Positions 41,421 through 51,117 of a DNA stretch of 64,000 nucleotides are shown piece after piece (position 1 is the first letter of the stretch; the number at the start of each line of letters is the position of its first letter). Origin of the DNA: Chryseobacterium sp. ON_d1 (lineage in GTDB: Bacteria; Bacteroidota; Bacteroidia; Flavobacteriales; Weeksellaceae); assembly GCF_006829085.1 (NCBI RefSeq), contig NZ_BJTC01000018.1, positions 1 through 64,000 of the forward strand. Reading direction: 5' to 3'. The position numbers were made by a program, and so were the translations under genes. Below the pieces are notes generated by a model. That model saw nothing but the letters and a program-made list of their open reading frames with translations, had not been told where the DNA came from and made no database searches.

Positions 41421-42320
41421 ATGAAAATAATCATAGCCGGAGGAACCGGGTTTCTTGGCGAAAACTTAGAAAAATACTTTACAGAAAAAGGAAATCAGGT
41501 CTGCATCCTCACCCGCAAACCTGTGCGTAAAAACGAAATCTATTGGGATGCCCAAACCATAGGTGAATGGAAAAGCAGTTTGGAAAAAGCAGATGTACTG
41601 ATTAATCTTACAGGGAAATCTGTGGATTGCCGGTATCATGAGAAAAATAAAAAAGAAATCTACTCCTCAAGAATTGACAGTACAAGAATATTACAGAAAG
41701 CGGTAGATGAATGTTCTGAAAAACCCAAAATATGGTTGAATGCGAGCTCTGCAACTATTTATATTCATTCTGAACAACACCTGAACACGGAGCAAAACGG
41801 GATTATCGGAGATGACTTTTCAATGAATATCTGCAAAAGCTGGGAGAAAGAATTCTTTGCAGTTCAAAATGAAGGAATACGGAAAGTTGCGCTTCGCACA
41901 TCCATTGTTCTGGGCAATAATGGTGGAGCATTTCCTAAGCTAAAAATGCTTACAAAGCTGGGGCTAGGAGGAAAACAGGGCAGAGGGAATCAGATGGTAA
42001 GCTGGATTCATATTGAAGATTTCTGTAAAGCCATAGAATGGATAATTCAGCATGAAGATATTTCAGGAGCTTTTAATATCACTGCACCCGCTTCGCTATC
42101 TAATGAAAATATGATGAAAAAACTGAGAAAAGAACTGAAAATGCCTTTTGGACTCAATGCTCCGGTGTGGCAACTGGAAATAGTCTCTGTCTTTCTGAAA
42201 ACCGAAACGGAACTGCTTCTGAAAAGCCGTAATGTGTATCCTGAGAGACTCCTGAAAAGCGGATTTCAGTTTTCATATCCCGGATTTGATGAAGCAATTC
42301 TTAATCTCTTGAGATCCTAA
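41421..42320 (+). CDS. TIGR01777 family SDR epimerase-like oxidoreductase
   Basis: The 299-residue protein has the extended SDR Rossmann motif IIAGGTGFLGENLEKYF at residues 3-19 and the family signatures LINLTGKSVDCRYHEKNKKEI and RTSIVLGNNGGAFPKL, and ends with the DUF1731-like C-terminus (PERLLKSGFQFSYPGFDEAI). It is expected to bind NAD(P); the substrate is unknown. The classical Tyr-x3-Lys site is not evident, as is common in this subfamily. It closes the GbsR-associated cluster. Confidence 0.9.
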   Translation: MKIIIAGGTGFLGENLEKYFTEKGNQVCILTRKPVRKNEIYWDAQTIGEWKSSLEKADVLINLTGKSVDCRYHEKNKKEIYSSRIDSTRILQKAVDECSEKPKIWLNASSATIYIHSEQHLNTEQNGIIGDDFSMNICKSWEKEFFAVQNEGIRKVALRTSIVLGNNGGAFPKLKMLTKLGLGGKQGRGNQMVSWIHIEDFCKAIEWIIQHEDISGAFNITAPASLSNENMMKKLRKELKMPFGLNAPVWQLEIVSVFLKTETELLLKSRNVYPERLLKSGFQFSYPGFDEAILNLLRS

Positions 42321-42370
42321 TGTTTGTGGGTTTCCCAAAGGATAATTAAATTAGCGGAAAACTATTCCAT

Positions 42371-43816
42371 ATGTTGGTGATATCCAAAATAAAACCTTTT
42401 TTCCTTTCCTCTTTTTTAATAAGTTCAGTAGTATTTTCACAGGCTCATAATGTGTCTGACGGATATCAGAAACCCACAGATCCTCTTGTTATTCAGAACC
42501 TGGACCAATGGCAGGATATGAAATTCGGACTGTTTATGCATTGGGGAACCTACAGCCAGTGGGGAATTGTTGAAAGCTGGAGCTTATGTCCTGAAGACGA
42601 ATCCTGGACCCAGAGAAAGCCTGAACATGGGAACTCTTACTGTGAATATGTAAAGAATTATGAAAACCTTCAGACCACTTTCAACCCTACTCAGTTTAAC
42701 CCTCAAAAATGGGCTGATGCCGTAAAAAAAGCAGGAATGAAATACGTGGTTTTTACCACCAAGCATCATGATGGTTTTGCCATGTTTGATACCCGGCAGT
42801 CAGATTATAAAATTACCTCAGCCAAAACACCATTTTCAAAAAATCCAAAATCAGATGTGACAAAGGAAATTTTTGACACTTTCCGACAGGAAGGGTTTAA
42901 AATAGGAGCTTATTTTTCAAAGCCTGACTGGCATTCCGATGATTACTGGTGGTCCTACTTTCCGCCAAAAGACAGAAATGTCAATTATGATCCCAAGAAA
43001 TACCCGGAAAGATGGGAGAGCTTTAAAAAATTTACATTCAATCAATTAAATGAAATTACTTCCAATTACGGAAAAATTGATATTCTTTGGCTGGATGGGG
43101 GCTGGGTCCGTCCTTTCAACACCATAGATCCGAAAGTAGAATGGCAGCGTACCATCAAAGTAGAGCAGGATATTGACATGGACAAAATAGGAAGTATGGC
43201 CAGAAAAAATCAGCCTGGGATTATCATTGTCGACCGTACCGTTCCCGGCAAATGGGAAAACTATGTGACCCCTGAACAGGCGGTTCCGGAACAAGCTCTT
43301 TCCATTCCCTGGGAAAGCTGTATCACTATGGGGGATTCCTTTTCTTACGTTCCGGATGACCACTATAAATCTTCTCAAAAGATCATTGAAACCCTGGTTA
43401 AAATTATTTCAAGAGGAGGAAATTACCTGATGAATATTGCTCCCGGACCTAATGGTGATTATGATGCCATTGTCTATGAAAGATTACATCAGATTTCGGG
43501 ATGGATGGACAAAAACGGGTCTGCTGTTTTTGCAACCAGAAGTATTGCTCCCTATCACGAAGGAAACTACTATTATACCCAAAGTAAAGACCATAAAACG
43601 GTGAATGTTTTCCATCTTAATGAACAGTCAGAATATAAGGCCCCGGCAGTGCTTACTTTCTCAGTTCCGGAAAATTTTAAACCTAAATCTTTGAAAGTAC
43701 TGGGGATTTCATCAAAAATTCAATGGAAAAAAACAGAAGGAAATATCATGGAAATCAAATTACCTGAAGAAAGGAAAGCTCTGAAATATGCAACCGTCAT
43801 TCAAATTATACAATAA
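42371..43816 (+). CDS. GH29 alpha-L-fucosidase
   Basis: The 481-residue protein has a signal peptide (ending VVFSQ) and GH29 motifs: MKFGLFMHWGTYSQWG at about 50-66, KYVVFTTKHHDGFAMFDT and the nucleophile region IDILWLDGGW with Asp242. It releases fucose from glycans in the periplasm or at the surface. The general acid cannot be assigned by eye. Its stop overlaps the GH3 start by one base (TAATG), so the two glycosidases are coupled and probably act on the same glycan. Confidence 0.95.
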   Translation: MLVISKIKPFFLSSFLISSVVFSQAHNVSDGYQKPTDPLVIQNLDQWQDMKFGLFMHWGTYSQWGIVESWSLCPEDESWTQRKPEHGNSYCEYVKNYENLQTTFNPTQFNPQKWADAVKKAGMKYVVFTTKHHDGFAMFDTRQSDYKITSAKTPFSKNPKSDVTKEIFDTFRQEGFKIGAYFSKPDWHSDDYWWSYFPPKDRNVNYDPKKYPERWESFKKFTFNQLNEITSNYGKIDILWLDGGWVRPFNTIDPKVEWQRTIKVEQDIDMDKIGSMARKNQPGIIIVDRTVPGKWENYVTPEQAVPEQALSIPWESCITMGDSFSYVPDDHYKSSQKIIETLVKIISRGGNYLMNIAPGPNGDYDAIVYERLHQISGWMDKNGSAVFATRSIAPYHEGNYYYTQSKDHKTVNVFHLNEQSEYKAPAVLTFSVPENFKPKSLKVLGISSKIQWKKTEGNIMEIKLPEERKALKYATVIQIIQ

Positions 43817-46479
43817 TGAGATTGTTTCGTTTTAAACTTACAGGAGCTGCATTATGGTTGAGTGTTATCTCTGTTTCCGCTCAGAAGCCTCTATATAAAG
43901 ACCCCAAACAACCTGTTGAAACCCGGGTTCAGGACCTGTTGAAGAGAATGACGCCCGAAGAAAAATTCTGGCAGTGCTTTATGATTCCCGGGGATTTGGA
44001 TAATGTACCGAAAGGACAATATTTTCATGGGATTTTTGGACTGCAGGTGAGTGCCGAAAATCAGGGAGGTGGAGCTGCGGGGCAGTTACTGAAATACAAT
44101 GCCGGTGAAGATGCGGAAAGACTGGTAAAAAAGATCAATGCGATCCAGAAATATTTCGTTGAAGAATCGAGGTTAGGGATTCCGATTATTCCTTTTGATG
44201 AGGCTTTGCATGGGTTGGTAAGGGAAGGTACTACCGCTTTTCCACAGGCAATAGGTCTGGCTGCTACTTTCAATCCGGAACTGATGGCTCAGGTTTCAGC
44301 AGCCATTGCAAAAGAATCAAAATTAAGAGGAATCCGCCAGATTCTGACACCGGTAGTGAATCTGGCCAGTGATGTGAGGTGGGGAAGAACGGAAGAAACA
44401 TATGGTGAAGATCCTTTTTTGACATCTGTAATGGGAGTCAGTTTTGTCAGTTCCTTTGAAAATATGGGAATTATTACGACACCCAAACACTTTTTAGCCA
44501 ATGTAGGCGAAGGAGGAAGAGATTCTTATCCCATTCACTGGAGTAGAAGATATCTGGAAGAGACTCATTTAATCCCTTTTTATAATGCATTTACAAAAGG
44601 AAAAAGCCGGTCGGTGATGACTTCCTACAATCTGCTTGACGGAAGACCTTCAACGGCCAATCACTGGCTGCTGACAGAAAAATTAAAAAAAGACTGGAGT
44701 TTCAAAGGTTTTGTAATCAGTGATGCAAGTGCAGTGGGAGGCGCAAATGTCCTGCATTTTACGGCAAAAGATTATGATGATGCATCTGCACAGGCTATTA
44801 ATGCAGGGCTTGACGTGATCTTTCAGACAGAATATAAACATTATAAGCTCTTTATCCCTCCGTTTCTGGATGGCAGAATCTCAAAAGAAAGAATTGATGA
44901 TGCTGTATCAAGAGTGCTGAGAGCCAAGTTTGAACTCGGATTGTTTGAAAACCCCTATGTCTCACCTAAAGAAGTTGAAGAATTAAAAAAGCTGAATTAT
45001 AAGCCGTTGGCGGAAGAGGTAGCTGCAGAATCCTTTGTATTGCTTCAGAACAATAATCATACACTTCCTGTTCCCGAAAATATAAAAAAGATTCTTATGG
45101 TGGGAACAGATGCGGTGGATGCAAGGTTAGGCGGTTATTCAGGACCGGGCAATAAAAAAGTAAATATCCTGGAAGGTCTTAAAAATTATGTAAAAAATAA
45201 AGATATTGAAATCATTTATTCAAAAGGTATCGATTGGAATATAAAAGATTTTACCACAATTTCTGATAAATATCTCTCGTCTGAAAATAAAAAAGGGTTA
45301 AAAGGAATGTATTTTTCCAACACTGATTTAAAAGGTAATCCTGCTTTTGAAAAGCAGGATGAGCAGTTCAATTTCATATGGACTTTATACTCTCCCAACC
45401 CTGAAAAGCTTCAGCCGGATCAATATAGCATCCGCTGGACCGGAAAATTGGAAGCCCCGGATTCCGGTAAATACCAACTGGGATTACGGGGGAATGACGG
45501 TTTCAGGCTATATCTTGACGGGAAGCTGGTTATTGACCAATGGGAAAAACTGAGTTATTCCACAAAAACGATCGATGTAGATTTTATAAAAGGAAAGAAA
45601 TACAGCATTACAATTGAATTTCATGAAAACCGTGGTGAAGCCAATCTGGAACTGATCTGGAATTATGGGTTGCATGATTATCAGAAAGATTTTAATGAGG
45701 CTTTGAATCTCGCCCACAATGCAGATTACATCATTGTTACAGCCGGAATTCATGAAGGAGAATTTCAGGACCGTTCATCTTTAAGCCTGCCGGGAAATCA
45801 GGAAGCGTTTATTCATGAAGTTTCAAAATTAAATAAGCCAACTGCAGTTGTTTTGGTAGGAGGTTCAGCCATAAAAACAACAGCATGGAAAGATAAGGTT
45901 GGAGCGATCATGGATATTTGGTATCCGGGAGAAGAAGGTGGAAATGTAGTGGCAAAAACACTCTTCGGTGCTGAGAATCCATCCGGAAAATTGCCTCTTA
46001 CTTTTCCTGTGGAAGAGGGGCAGCTGCCATTGACCTACAATCATCATCCGACGGGAAGAGGAAATGACTATTACGACCTGAGTGGTGAGCCGCTATATCC
46101 CTTTGGTTTCGGATTAAGTTATACTACTTTTGAAATCTCTGATTTACAGTTGAACAAAAGCCAGTATTCGGAGAATGAAACCATTACTGCTAAAGTAAAT
46201 GTGAAAAATACAGGTTCGAAAGCAGGAAGTGAAGTTGTTCAGCTGTATGTGAAAGACCTGCTGGCTTCGGTTTCAAGGCCGGTCATTGAGCTTAAGGGAT
46301 TTCAGAAAATAGAATTAAAGCCCGGAGAATCAAAATCCGTTACTATCGAAGTTCCTGTGAAACAGTTGCAGTTTCTGAATGAAAAGATGGAATGGATTGT
46401 AGAAAAAGGAACGTACAGAATTATGGTGGGAAATTCATCAAAAAATCTTCCTTTAAAACAGAATATTGAAGTTTTATAG
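43816..46479 (+). CDS. GH3 family beta-glycosidase with PA14 domain
   Basis: The 887-residue protein has a signal peptide, a GH3 N-terminal TIM barrel (FDEALHGLVREGTTAFPQAIGLAATFNP; RWGRTEETYGEDPFL; TTPKHFLANVGEGGRD) with nucleophile Asp303 in FVISDASAV, a GH3 C-terminal domain interrupted by a PA14 domain (about residues 495-635, GMYFSNTDLKG...WNYGL), and a closing FN3-like domain. The Trp commonly after the nucleophile (SDW) is Ala here. It probably removes beta-linked glucose or xylose, possibly bound through PA14. It is cotranscribed with the fucosidase. Confidence 0.93.
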   Translation: MRLFRFKLTGAALWLSVISVSAQKPLYKDPKQPVETRVQDLLKRMTPEEKFWQCFMIPGDLDNVPKGQYFHGIFGLQVSAENQGGGAAGQLLKYNAGEDAERLVKKINAIQKYFVEESRLGIPIIPFDEALHGLVREGTTAFPQAIGLAATFNPELMAQVSAAIAKESKLRGIRQILTPVVNLASDVRWGRTEETYGEDPFLTSVMGVSFVSSFENMGIITTPKHFLANVGEGGRDSYPIHWSRRYLEETHLIPFYNAFTKGKSRSVMTSYNLLDGRPSTANHWLLTEKLKKDWSFKGFVISDASAVGGANVLHFTAKDYDDASAQAINAGLDVIFQTEYKHYKLFIPPFLDGRISKERIDDAVSRVLRAKFELGLFENPYVSPKEVEELKKLNYKPLAEEVAAESFVLLQNNNHTLPVPENIKKILMVGTDAVDARLGGYSGPGNKKVNILEGLKNYVKNKDIEIIYSKGIDWNIKDFTTISDKYLSSENKKGLKGMYFSNTDLKGNPAFEKQDEQFNFIWTLYSPNPEKLQPDQYSIRWTGKLEAPDSGKYQLGLRGNDGFRLYLDGKLVIDQWEKLSYSTKTIDVDFIKGKKYSITIEFHENRGEANLELIWNYGLHDYQKDFNEALNLAHNADYIIVTAGIHEGEFQDRSSLSLPGNQEAFIHEVSKLNKPTAVVLVGGSAIKTTAWKDKVGAIMDIWYPGEEGGNVVAKTLFGAENPSGKLPLTFPVEEGQLPLTYNHHPTGRGNDYYDLSGEPLYPFGFGLSYTTFEISDLQLNKSQYSENETITAKVNVKNTGSKAGSEVVQLYVKDLLASVSRPVIELKGFQKIELKPGESKSVTIEVPVKQLQFLNEKMEWIVEKGTYRIMVGNSSKNLPLKQNIEVL

Positions 46480-46483
46480 TCAT

Positions 46484-46511
46484 AAAAAGAGCAGAAATTT
46501 CTGCTCTTTTT
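46484..46511. terminator. Bidirectional terminator between convergent genes
   Basis: AAAAAGAGCAGAAA (46484-46497) and its perfect inverse (46498-46511) form a GC-poor 14-bp palindrome with A and T runs at both ends, starting 5 nt after the GH3 stop and ending 20 nt before the stop of the next minus-strand gene. Confidence 0.88.
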
Positions 46512-46531
46512 GTATATATTCTGGAGATGGT

Positions 46532-47419
46532 CTAGTATTTTCTGGCCAGTAAAACGTTCAATAAGAATGTTCCTGCCCAGTTACTGTTATTGGTAGTGGC
46601 ACCGTTCGTACCGATAAAGTCTACACGGGCCACTGAAACGGTAAGACGGGTTCTCCCAGCAGTTCCGTTATTGGCAAGACTCACAAAGGATGCTGTAAAT
46701 ACATCCGGGAAACTTGAGTTGTTTCCTGCAGTAAGAATAGGATACATATTGGTAACATTGAAAGGAGTACCCTGATATTCATAAACAAGGGTCATTCTGC
46801 TGGCATTGGAGTAAGCAGCTGTTTGGGCTCTGTCCACAGATGTTTTACTCACGATCCACCACCTGTCTGTTGCAGCACCTGAATCATAGCCTGCATTAGC
46901 ATGATTGGTCCAGTCGGCAAGAGCTGCGGTTCCAAGTGCATGAGGAGGAATGAAGAGCTGTGTACCATAAATTTCCACGTTGCTTGGCTTGGGAAGAACC
47001 GTAAAAGATAAATCCCATGTCCCTCCGGAAGTATTGCTGTTGTTCACCACTTCGGCATAAGCGCCGGTAGGGATTACAAAAGAAGAGACAGGAGTGTTGT
47101 CAATCCTTAAGGTATTACCGCTTGATGCCTGAAGCGTAATATTATTTGGAGAAATGTTTTTAATCTTATAAATTCTCCCTGTAAAACTCGTTGTACCGGT
47201 TCCGATGACCGGGAGTGTAAAAGTGGCATCGGCTGTTCCATTATATGTGATGTAATGGTCAGTAGCCAGAATAGAATAGTTTGTGGCAGTGACCTGAGTG
47301 TAGCCTGCCCTTAATGAACCATTTACAGCGAGTGTACTGTTGGGGGTGGTAGTATTAATACCTACTTGTGCAGTTAAGGGAACTGCTCCAAAAAAGAGGA
47401 TCAAGATGTATTTTTTCAT
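46532..47419 (-). CDS. Secreted protein with VGINT-type unit, unknown function
   Basis: The 295-residue protein has a signal peptide (MKKYILILFFGAVPLTAQ) and one VGINTTTPNSTLAVNGSL unit, followed by a strongly beta-rich, Thr/Asn/Ser-rich region (TLPVIGTGTTSFTGRIYKIKN; GNTLRIDNTP) that recalls phage tail-fibre-like domains. Its likely -7 box TATTTTTG is at 47442-47449 (minus strand), about 22 nt before the ATG. It shares the N-terminal unit with the protein at 16742. Confidence 0.65.
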   Translation of the reverse strand: MKKYILILFFGAVPLTAQVGINTTTPNSTLAVNGSLRAGYTQVTATNYSILATDHYITYNGTADATFTLPVIGTGTTSFTGRIYKIKNISPNNITLQASSGNTLRIDNTPVSSFVIPTGAYAEVVNNSNTSGGTWDLSFTVLPKPSNVEIYGTQLFIPPHALGTAALADWTNHANAGYDSGAATDRWWIVSKTSVDRAQTAAYSNASRMTLVYEYQGTPFNVTNMYPILTAGNNSSFPDVFTASFVSLANNGTAGRTRLTVSVARVDFIGTNGATTNNSNWAGTFLLNVLLARKY

Positions 47420-47545
47420 ATTTCTAAATTTTGGTTTCTAACAAAAATATTAAAAAAAAATGCTAAAAAATCTACTGAAAAACAATAATTTGAATGTTTT
47501 TAGATAAATCACTTTTTTAGTGATAGGAGTTATTTGCATAGTTTA

Positions 47546-47929
47546 TTAAATAAGCCTGCATGGCACCTCCAGATCTTCTGTAAGATAATAACTGCAGCAT
47601 AAGCGGTGATAGCCATCTGCAATGATCAGTTCATGCTCTCCCCGTACCAGCAGTATAGGTGAAAGCTTTTTATTTTTCTCCACTTTTTTCAGGTTTTCTT
47701 TTACATGAATATTGGTTTCCGGAAGAAGGGAAAGCTTACTGGCTCTTAAAATATCTTTCGATTTTTTTATGATAGTGGGAGCGGCCTTTAATTTTTTAAC
47801 CATTTTTTGTACTTCATCGGGTTGGAAAAGTAGTTCCAGATAGTCTTGTGCTGCAGGAAAATCATGGTCTTCAGGTTCCTTCAGCCAGATACTGTCTTTG
47901 GTCAGTTGAGTTTTTTTCACAGTCTTCAT
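47546..47929 (-). CDS. ParB-like / sulfiredoxin-fold domain protein
   Basis: The 127-residue protein is lysine-rich and ends in a ParB-like core: LSPILLVRGEHELIIADGYHRLCCSYYL (residues about 88-115), where ADGYHR corresponds to the GxHR-type motif of ParB/Srx folds. It may bind or process nucleotides or nucleic acids, but its role is unknown. It is a lone gene with no sign of plasmid-partition partners. Confidence 0.7.
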   Translation of the reverse strand: MKTVKKTQLTKDSIWLKEPEDHDFPAAQDYLELLFQPDEVQKMVKKLKAAPTIIKKSKDILRASKLSLLPETNIHVKENLKKVEKNKKLSPILLVRGEHELIIADGYHRLCCSYYLTEDLEVPCRLI

Positions 47930-48112
47930 AAGTGCTTATTTAAAAGATGAATAAATGTATGAAAATAGCAGGTTCCCAGCAGTATTTATTTTTTTTATTT
48001 TGATGCCTGTTTTATTTTCAACAGAAATATTGGTACGATATATGTAATATTTATAATGAACCATGATGGATTAATTAATAAAAAGATGAATTAATTAAAT
48101 CCATTCAAAAAT

Positions 48113-48385
48113 ATGAACATTATGAAAAAGTTATTAATTTCAACAGTATTGTTACTAGGTTTATCAATGAACGTTTCAGCACAAAAACATCCGCCGGCTC
48201 CACCACATCCTTCAAAAAACGAGTTGGTAAATATTAAAATGCAGGAGCTTACCAAAAAATATAACACAGAAAAAAAACTGATCCTTAATCATCCGTTAGC
48301 CACTAAACAAATGAAAAGAGATCAGATGAAAGCTTTAAATGCGAGATATGCGACTGAGAAACGATTGCTTAGACAGGCAAAATAA
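48113..48385 (+). CDS. Small secreted protein, unknown
   Basis: The 90-residue protein has a signal peptide ending near SAQ and a short charged mature part (about 64 residues) with a proline-rich start (KHPPAPPHPSKNELV) and a helical, Lys/Met/Glu-rich remainder. ATG 48122 (MKKLLISTVLLLG) is an equally likely start. No family is recognised; the size and helical layout resemble periplasmic metal- or stress-associated proteins. Confidence 0.6.
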   Translation: MNIMKKLLISTVLLLGLSMNVSAQKHPPAPPHPSKNELVNIKMQELTKKYNTEKKLILNHPLATKQMKRDQMKALNARYATEKRLLRQAK

Positions 48386-48474
48386 TACAGAACCTCTGCA
48401 GTTATTAAAATGAGAAAAGCAGTTTTTTATATTTTTTAAATTTGAAAAGTTTTCAGTATAAAATAAAAATTATT

Positions 48475-48508
48475 GAAAGAGAATGCGTTTTGTGTTCTCT
48501 TTCTTTGT
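48475..48508 (+). terminator. Possible terminator before lpdA
   Basis: GAAAGAGAA (48475-48483) pairs with TTCTCTTTC (48495-48503), followed by TTTGTTT. It would end the small secreted protein transcript. The remaining gap to lpdA is AT-rich with nothing else recognised. Confidence 0.6.
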
Positions 48509-48613
48509 TTAAAATTGAATAAAAATGGCTTGTAGATGCATTTTAAGATCAATTTGCAGAAACATGAAACATCCAATATTTTTCCTTAAATTCGCATAAA
48601 AATTTTTAAAGTA

Positions 48614-50002
48614 ATGAATTACGATATTATTGTCATTGGAAGTGGTCCTGGTGGATATGTTACTGCGATCAGAGCAGCACAATTGGGTTTCAAAACCGCA
48701 ATTATCGAAAAAGAAAATTTAGGAGGAATCTGCCTTAACTGGGGATGTATTCCAACTAAAGCTTTATTGAAATCTGCTCAGGTTTTTCATTATATCAACC
48801 ATGCTGAAGATTATGGTTTGAATAAAGTGGAAGCAAGCTTTGAATTTCCGAATGTGATCCAGAGAAGCCGTGGTGTTGCCAATAAAATGAGCAAAGGAAT
48901 CGAATTCTTGATGAAAAAGAATAAGATTGACGTAATTCTTGGTACTGCAAAAGTACAGAAAGGTAAAAAAGTTTCTGTGACAGACAAAGATGGTAAGGTC
49001 ACTGAATATTCAGGAAATCATATCATCATCGCTACGGGAGCTCGTTCAAGAGAATTACCCAACTTACCGCAGGATGGTAAGAAAGTAATCGGATACAGAC
49101 AGGCATTATCTCTTCCTGAGCAGCCAAAATCTATGATCGTTGTAGGTTCTGGAGCAATCGGAGTAGAATTTGCTGATTTCTATAACACAATGGGAACGAA
49201 GGTTACTATTGTTGAATTTATGCCAAACATCGTACCTGTGGAAGATGAAGAAATCTCTAAGCACTTGGAGAAATCTCTGAAAAAATCAGGAATCGAAATT
49301 ATGACAAACGCTTCTGTAGAAAGTGTTGATACAAGCGGTGAAGGCGTAAAAGCTAATGTAAAAACAGCTAACGGAAATATTACGCTTGAAGCTGATATCC
49401 TTTTATCAGCTGTAGGTATTGCTGCAAATATTGAGAACATCGGATTGGAAGAAGTGGGAATCCAGACAGATAAAGGAAGAGTATTGGTAAACGAATGGTA
49501 TGAAACATCAGTACCGGGTTACTATGCGATCGGAGACCTTATCCCAACTCAGGCATTGGCTCACGTTGCTTCTGCAGAAGGGATTACTTGTGTGGAAAAA
49601 ATCAAAGGTCTGCACGTTGAAAAAATCGACTATGGCAATATCCCTGGATGTACATACTGCCACCCTGAAGTAGCTTCTGTAGGTCTTACTGAAAAGCAGG
49701 CTAAAGAAAAAGGATATGAAATCAAAGTAGGTAAATTCCCTCTTTCTGCCAGCGGTAAAGCTACTGCAAACGGAAATACAGACGGATTTATCAAAGTGAT
49801 TTTTGATGCCAAATACGGTGAGTGGTTAGGATGCCACATGATCGGTGACGGAGTAACTGATATGGTTGCTGAAGCTGTTGTAGCGAGAAAACTTGAAACT
49901 ACAGGTCACGAAATCATCAAGTCTATCCACCCGCACCCAACAGTTTCTGAAGCTATTATGGAGGCTGCTGCTGCTGCTTACGGTGAGGTGATCCACATCT
50001 AA
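48614..50002 (+). CDS. lpdA: Dihydrolipoyl dehydrogenase (E3)
   Basis: The 462-residue flavoprotein has the FAD motif IGSGPGGYVTAIRAAQLG, the redox-active disulfide GGICLNWGCIPTKALLKS (Cys40 and Cys45), the NAD-binding VVGSGAIGVEFADF and the C-terminal HPHPTVSEAIMEAA with the catalytic His-Glu pair. It reoxidises the lipoyl group of E2 in 2-oxoacid dehydrogenase and glycine cleavage complexes. It is monocistronic with its own terminator and is the obvious E3 partner for the E1 at 18237. Confidence 0.96.
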   Translation: MNYDIIVIGSGPGGYVTAIRAAQLGFKTAIIEKENLGGICLNWGCIPTKALLKSAQVFHYINHAEDYGLNKVEASFEFPNVIQRSRGVANKMSKGIEFLMKKNKIDVILGTAKVQKGKKVSVTDKDGKVTEYSGNHIIIATGARSRELPNLPQDGKKVIGYRQALSLPEQPKSMIVVGSGAIGVEFADFYNTMGTKVTIVEFMPNIVPVEDEEISKHLEKSLKKSGIEIMTNASVESVDTSGEGVKANVKTANGNITLEADILLSAVGIAANIENIGLEEVGIQTDKGRVLVNEWYETSVPGYYAIGDLIPTQALAHVASAEGITCVEKIKGLHVEKIDYGNIPGCTYCHPEVASVGLTEKQAKEKGYEIKVGKFPLSASGKATANGNTDGFIKVIFDAKYGEWLGCHMIGDGVTDMVAEAVVARKLETTGHEIIKSIHPHPTVSEAIMEAAAAAYGEVIHI

Positions 50003-50051
50003 TATATTATTGATCGTCATTCATCAGGTTGACATCAATTAAATAATAAAG

Positions 50052-50086
50052 AGCCGGAGAAACTATTTGTTTCTCCGGCTTTTTTA
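50052..50086 (+). terminator. Rho-independent terminator of lpdA
   Basis: AGCCGGAGAAAC (50052-50063) pairs with GTTTCTCCGGCT (50069-50080), loop TATTT, followed by a T-run. It is 50 nt after the stop and also faces the convergent minus-strand gene. Confidence 0.93.
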
Positions 50087-50115
50087 GTTAATGTTTATTA
50101 CTTCCAATGGAGTTC

Positions 50116-51078
50116 CTATTGAATGGTAGACTGCATTTCTTCATCGAGTTTATAACTGTCTTCCATAAAATGATATTTTACAATCTTACCATCTAGCACT
50201 TTAAAAATTATGACAAACTCGGTCTTAAATACCTTGTTGTAAGCAAGAATTTTAGAAGACAGATGCCCGGTAACAGTTGCATTCTCGCCATTAACAGCGA
50301 TAAAGTCAATTTCAAACTTTTCCGGTTTGACATTTGAGTATAATTCTTTAAAAAACTCTTCTATTTCTTTCTTTGTCTGTCTTTTACCCGCCCATGAAAA
50401 TTTGTCTTTATTTCCAGGGAGGTCCCAGTCTACGTTTTCAGAAAATAAATCTAAAATATTTCCTTTCTTTTCACCGAATTGTAAAGCAAAGAATTCATCT
50501 ATAACTTCTCGTGTTGATGCTCTATATTTTTCACCCATATCTTTCAGTAAGTTTTTGAAAATATGTACCCTGTCGGTATCTTCAGATGCAAAATCAGGAT
50601 CTACATAGACATGAACCCTTTTAATAAATTCTCCTTCAAATTCAAATATATTGCAGAATTTACCGTGTGAAATCTTATAATCAGGCCATTTTTTTCCGGA
50701 TCGTGTAGTTCCACTTTCTGTTCCTTCTACCACAATAGTATGATCAGAGATTACATATTTGAAATTATCAATATCATGACTAAGGTTTTGCAGATGACTA
50801 CCCATTACCTTTCCAAAATTCCTGATTCCATTTTTTCCCTTTTCAAACCCGAATTTAGGATAATATATTTCTACATCCTCTGTATAGAGGTTGAAATATT
50901 CCTCGTCAAATTGCCCGTCATCCACCTTTTTAAAATAAATTTTCACTTTGTTTTTCCGAAGAGCTGTCAAGTCTGTATTGTTCATATGCTTTTGTTGTTT
51001 TATTGATACTCTTTGTTGAGCATTGATCTTTGTTGTCAATACGAAAAGAGTCGTAATTATTGTAATTTTGCTTTTCAT
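50116..51078 (-). CDS. Secreted tandem SnoaL/NTF2-like protein under a TetR regulator
   Basis: The 320-residue protein has a signal peptide (MKSKITIITTLFVLTTKINAQ) and two NTF2/SnoaL-like domains (about residues 38-165 and 185-315; VDDGQFDEEYFNLYTEDVEIYYP, later EFFALQFGEKKGNILDLFSENVDWDLPG). No catalytic motif is clear. It is 39 nt downstream of a TetR gene and its upstream gap contains a 20-bp motif also found upstream of the TetR gene. The ligand or reaction is unknown. Confidence 0.75.
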   Translation of the reverse strand: MKSKITIITTLFVLTTKINAQQRVSIKQQKHMNNTDLTALRKNKVKIYFKKVDDGQFDEEYFNLYTEDVEIYYPKFGFEKGKNGIRNFGKVMGSHLQNLSHDIDNFKYVISDHTIVVEGTESGTTRSGKKWPDYKISHGKFCNIFEFEGEFIKRVHVYVDPDFASEDTDRVHIFKNLLKDMGEKYRASTREVIDEFFALQFGEKKGNILDLFSENVDWDLPGNKDKFSWAGKRQTKKEIEEFFKELYSNVKPEKFEIDFIAVNGENATVTGHLSSKILAYNKVFKTEFVIIFKVLDGKIVKYHFMEDSYKLDEEMQSTIQ

Positions 51079-51082
51079 TTAT

Positions 51083-51102
51083 TTTAAACCAATCGTTCCA
51101 AA
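51083..51102. promoter_or_regulatory. Probable TetR operator, copy 1
   Basis: TTTAAACCAATCGTTCCAAA lies immediately upstream of the SnoaL-like gene. It differs from copy 2 at 51712-51731 in one of 20 positions. Confidence 0.7.
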
Positions 51103-51117
51103 ATAAGACAAAAAAAT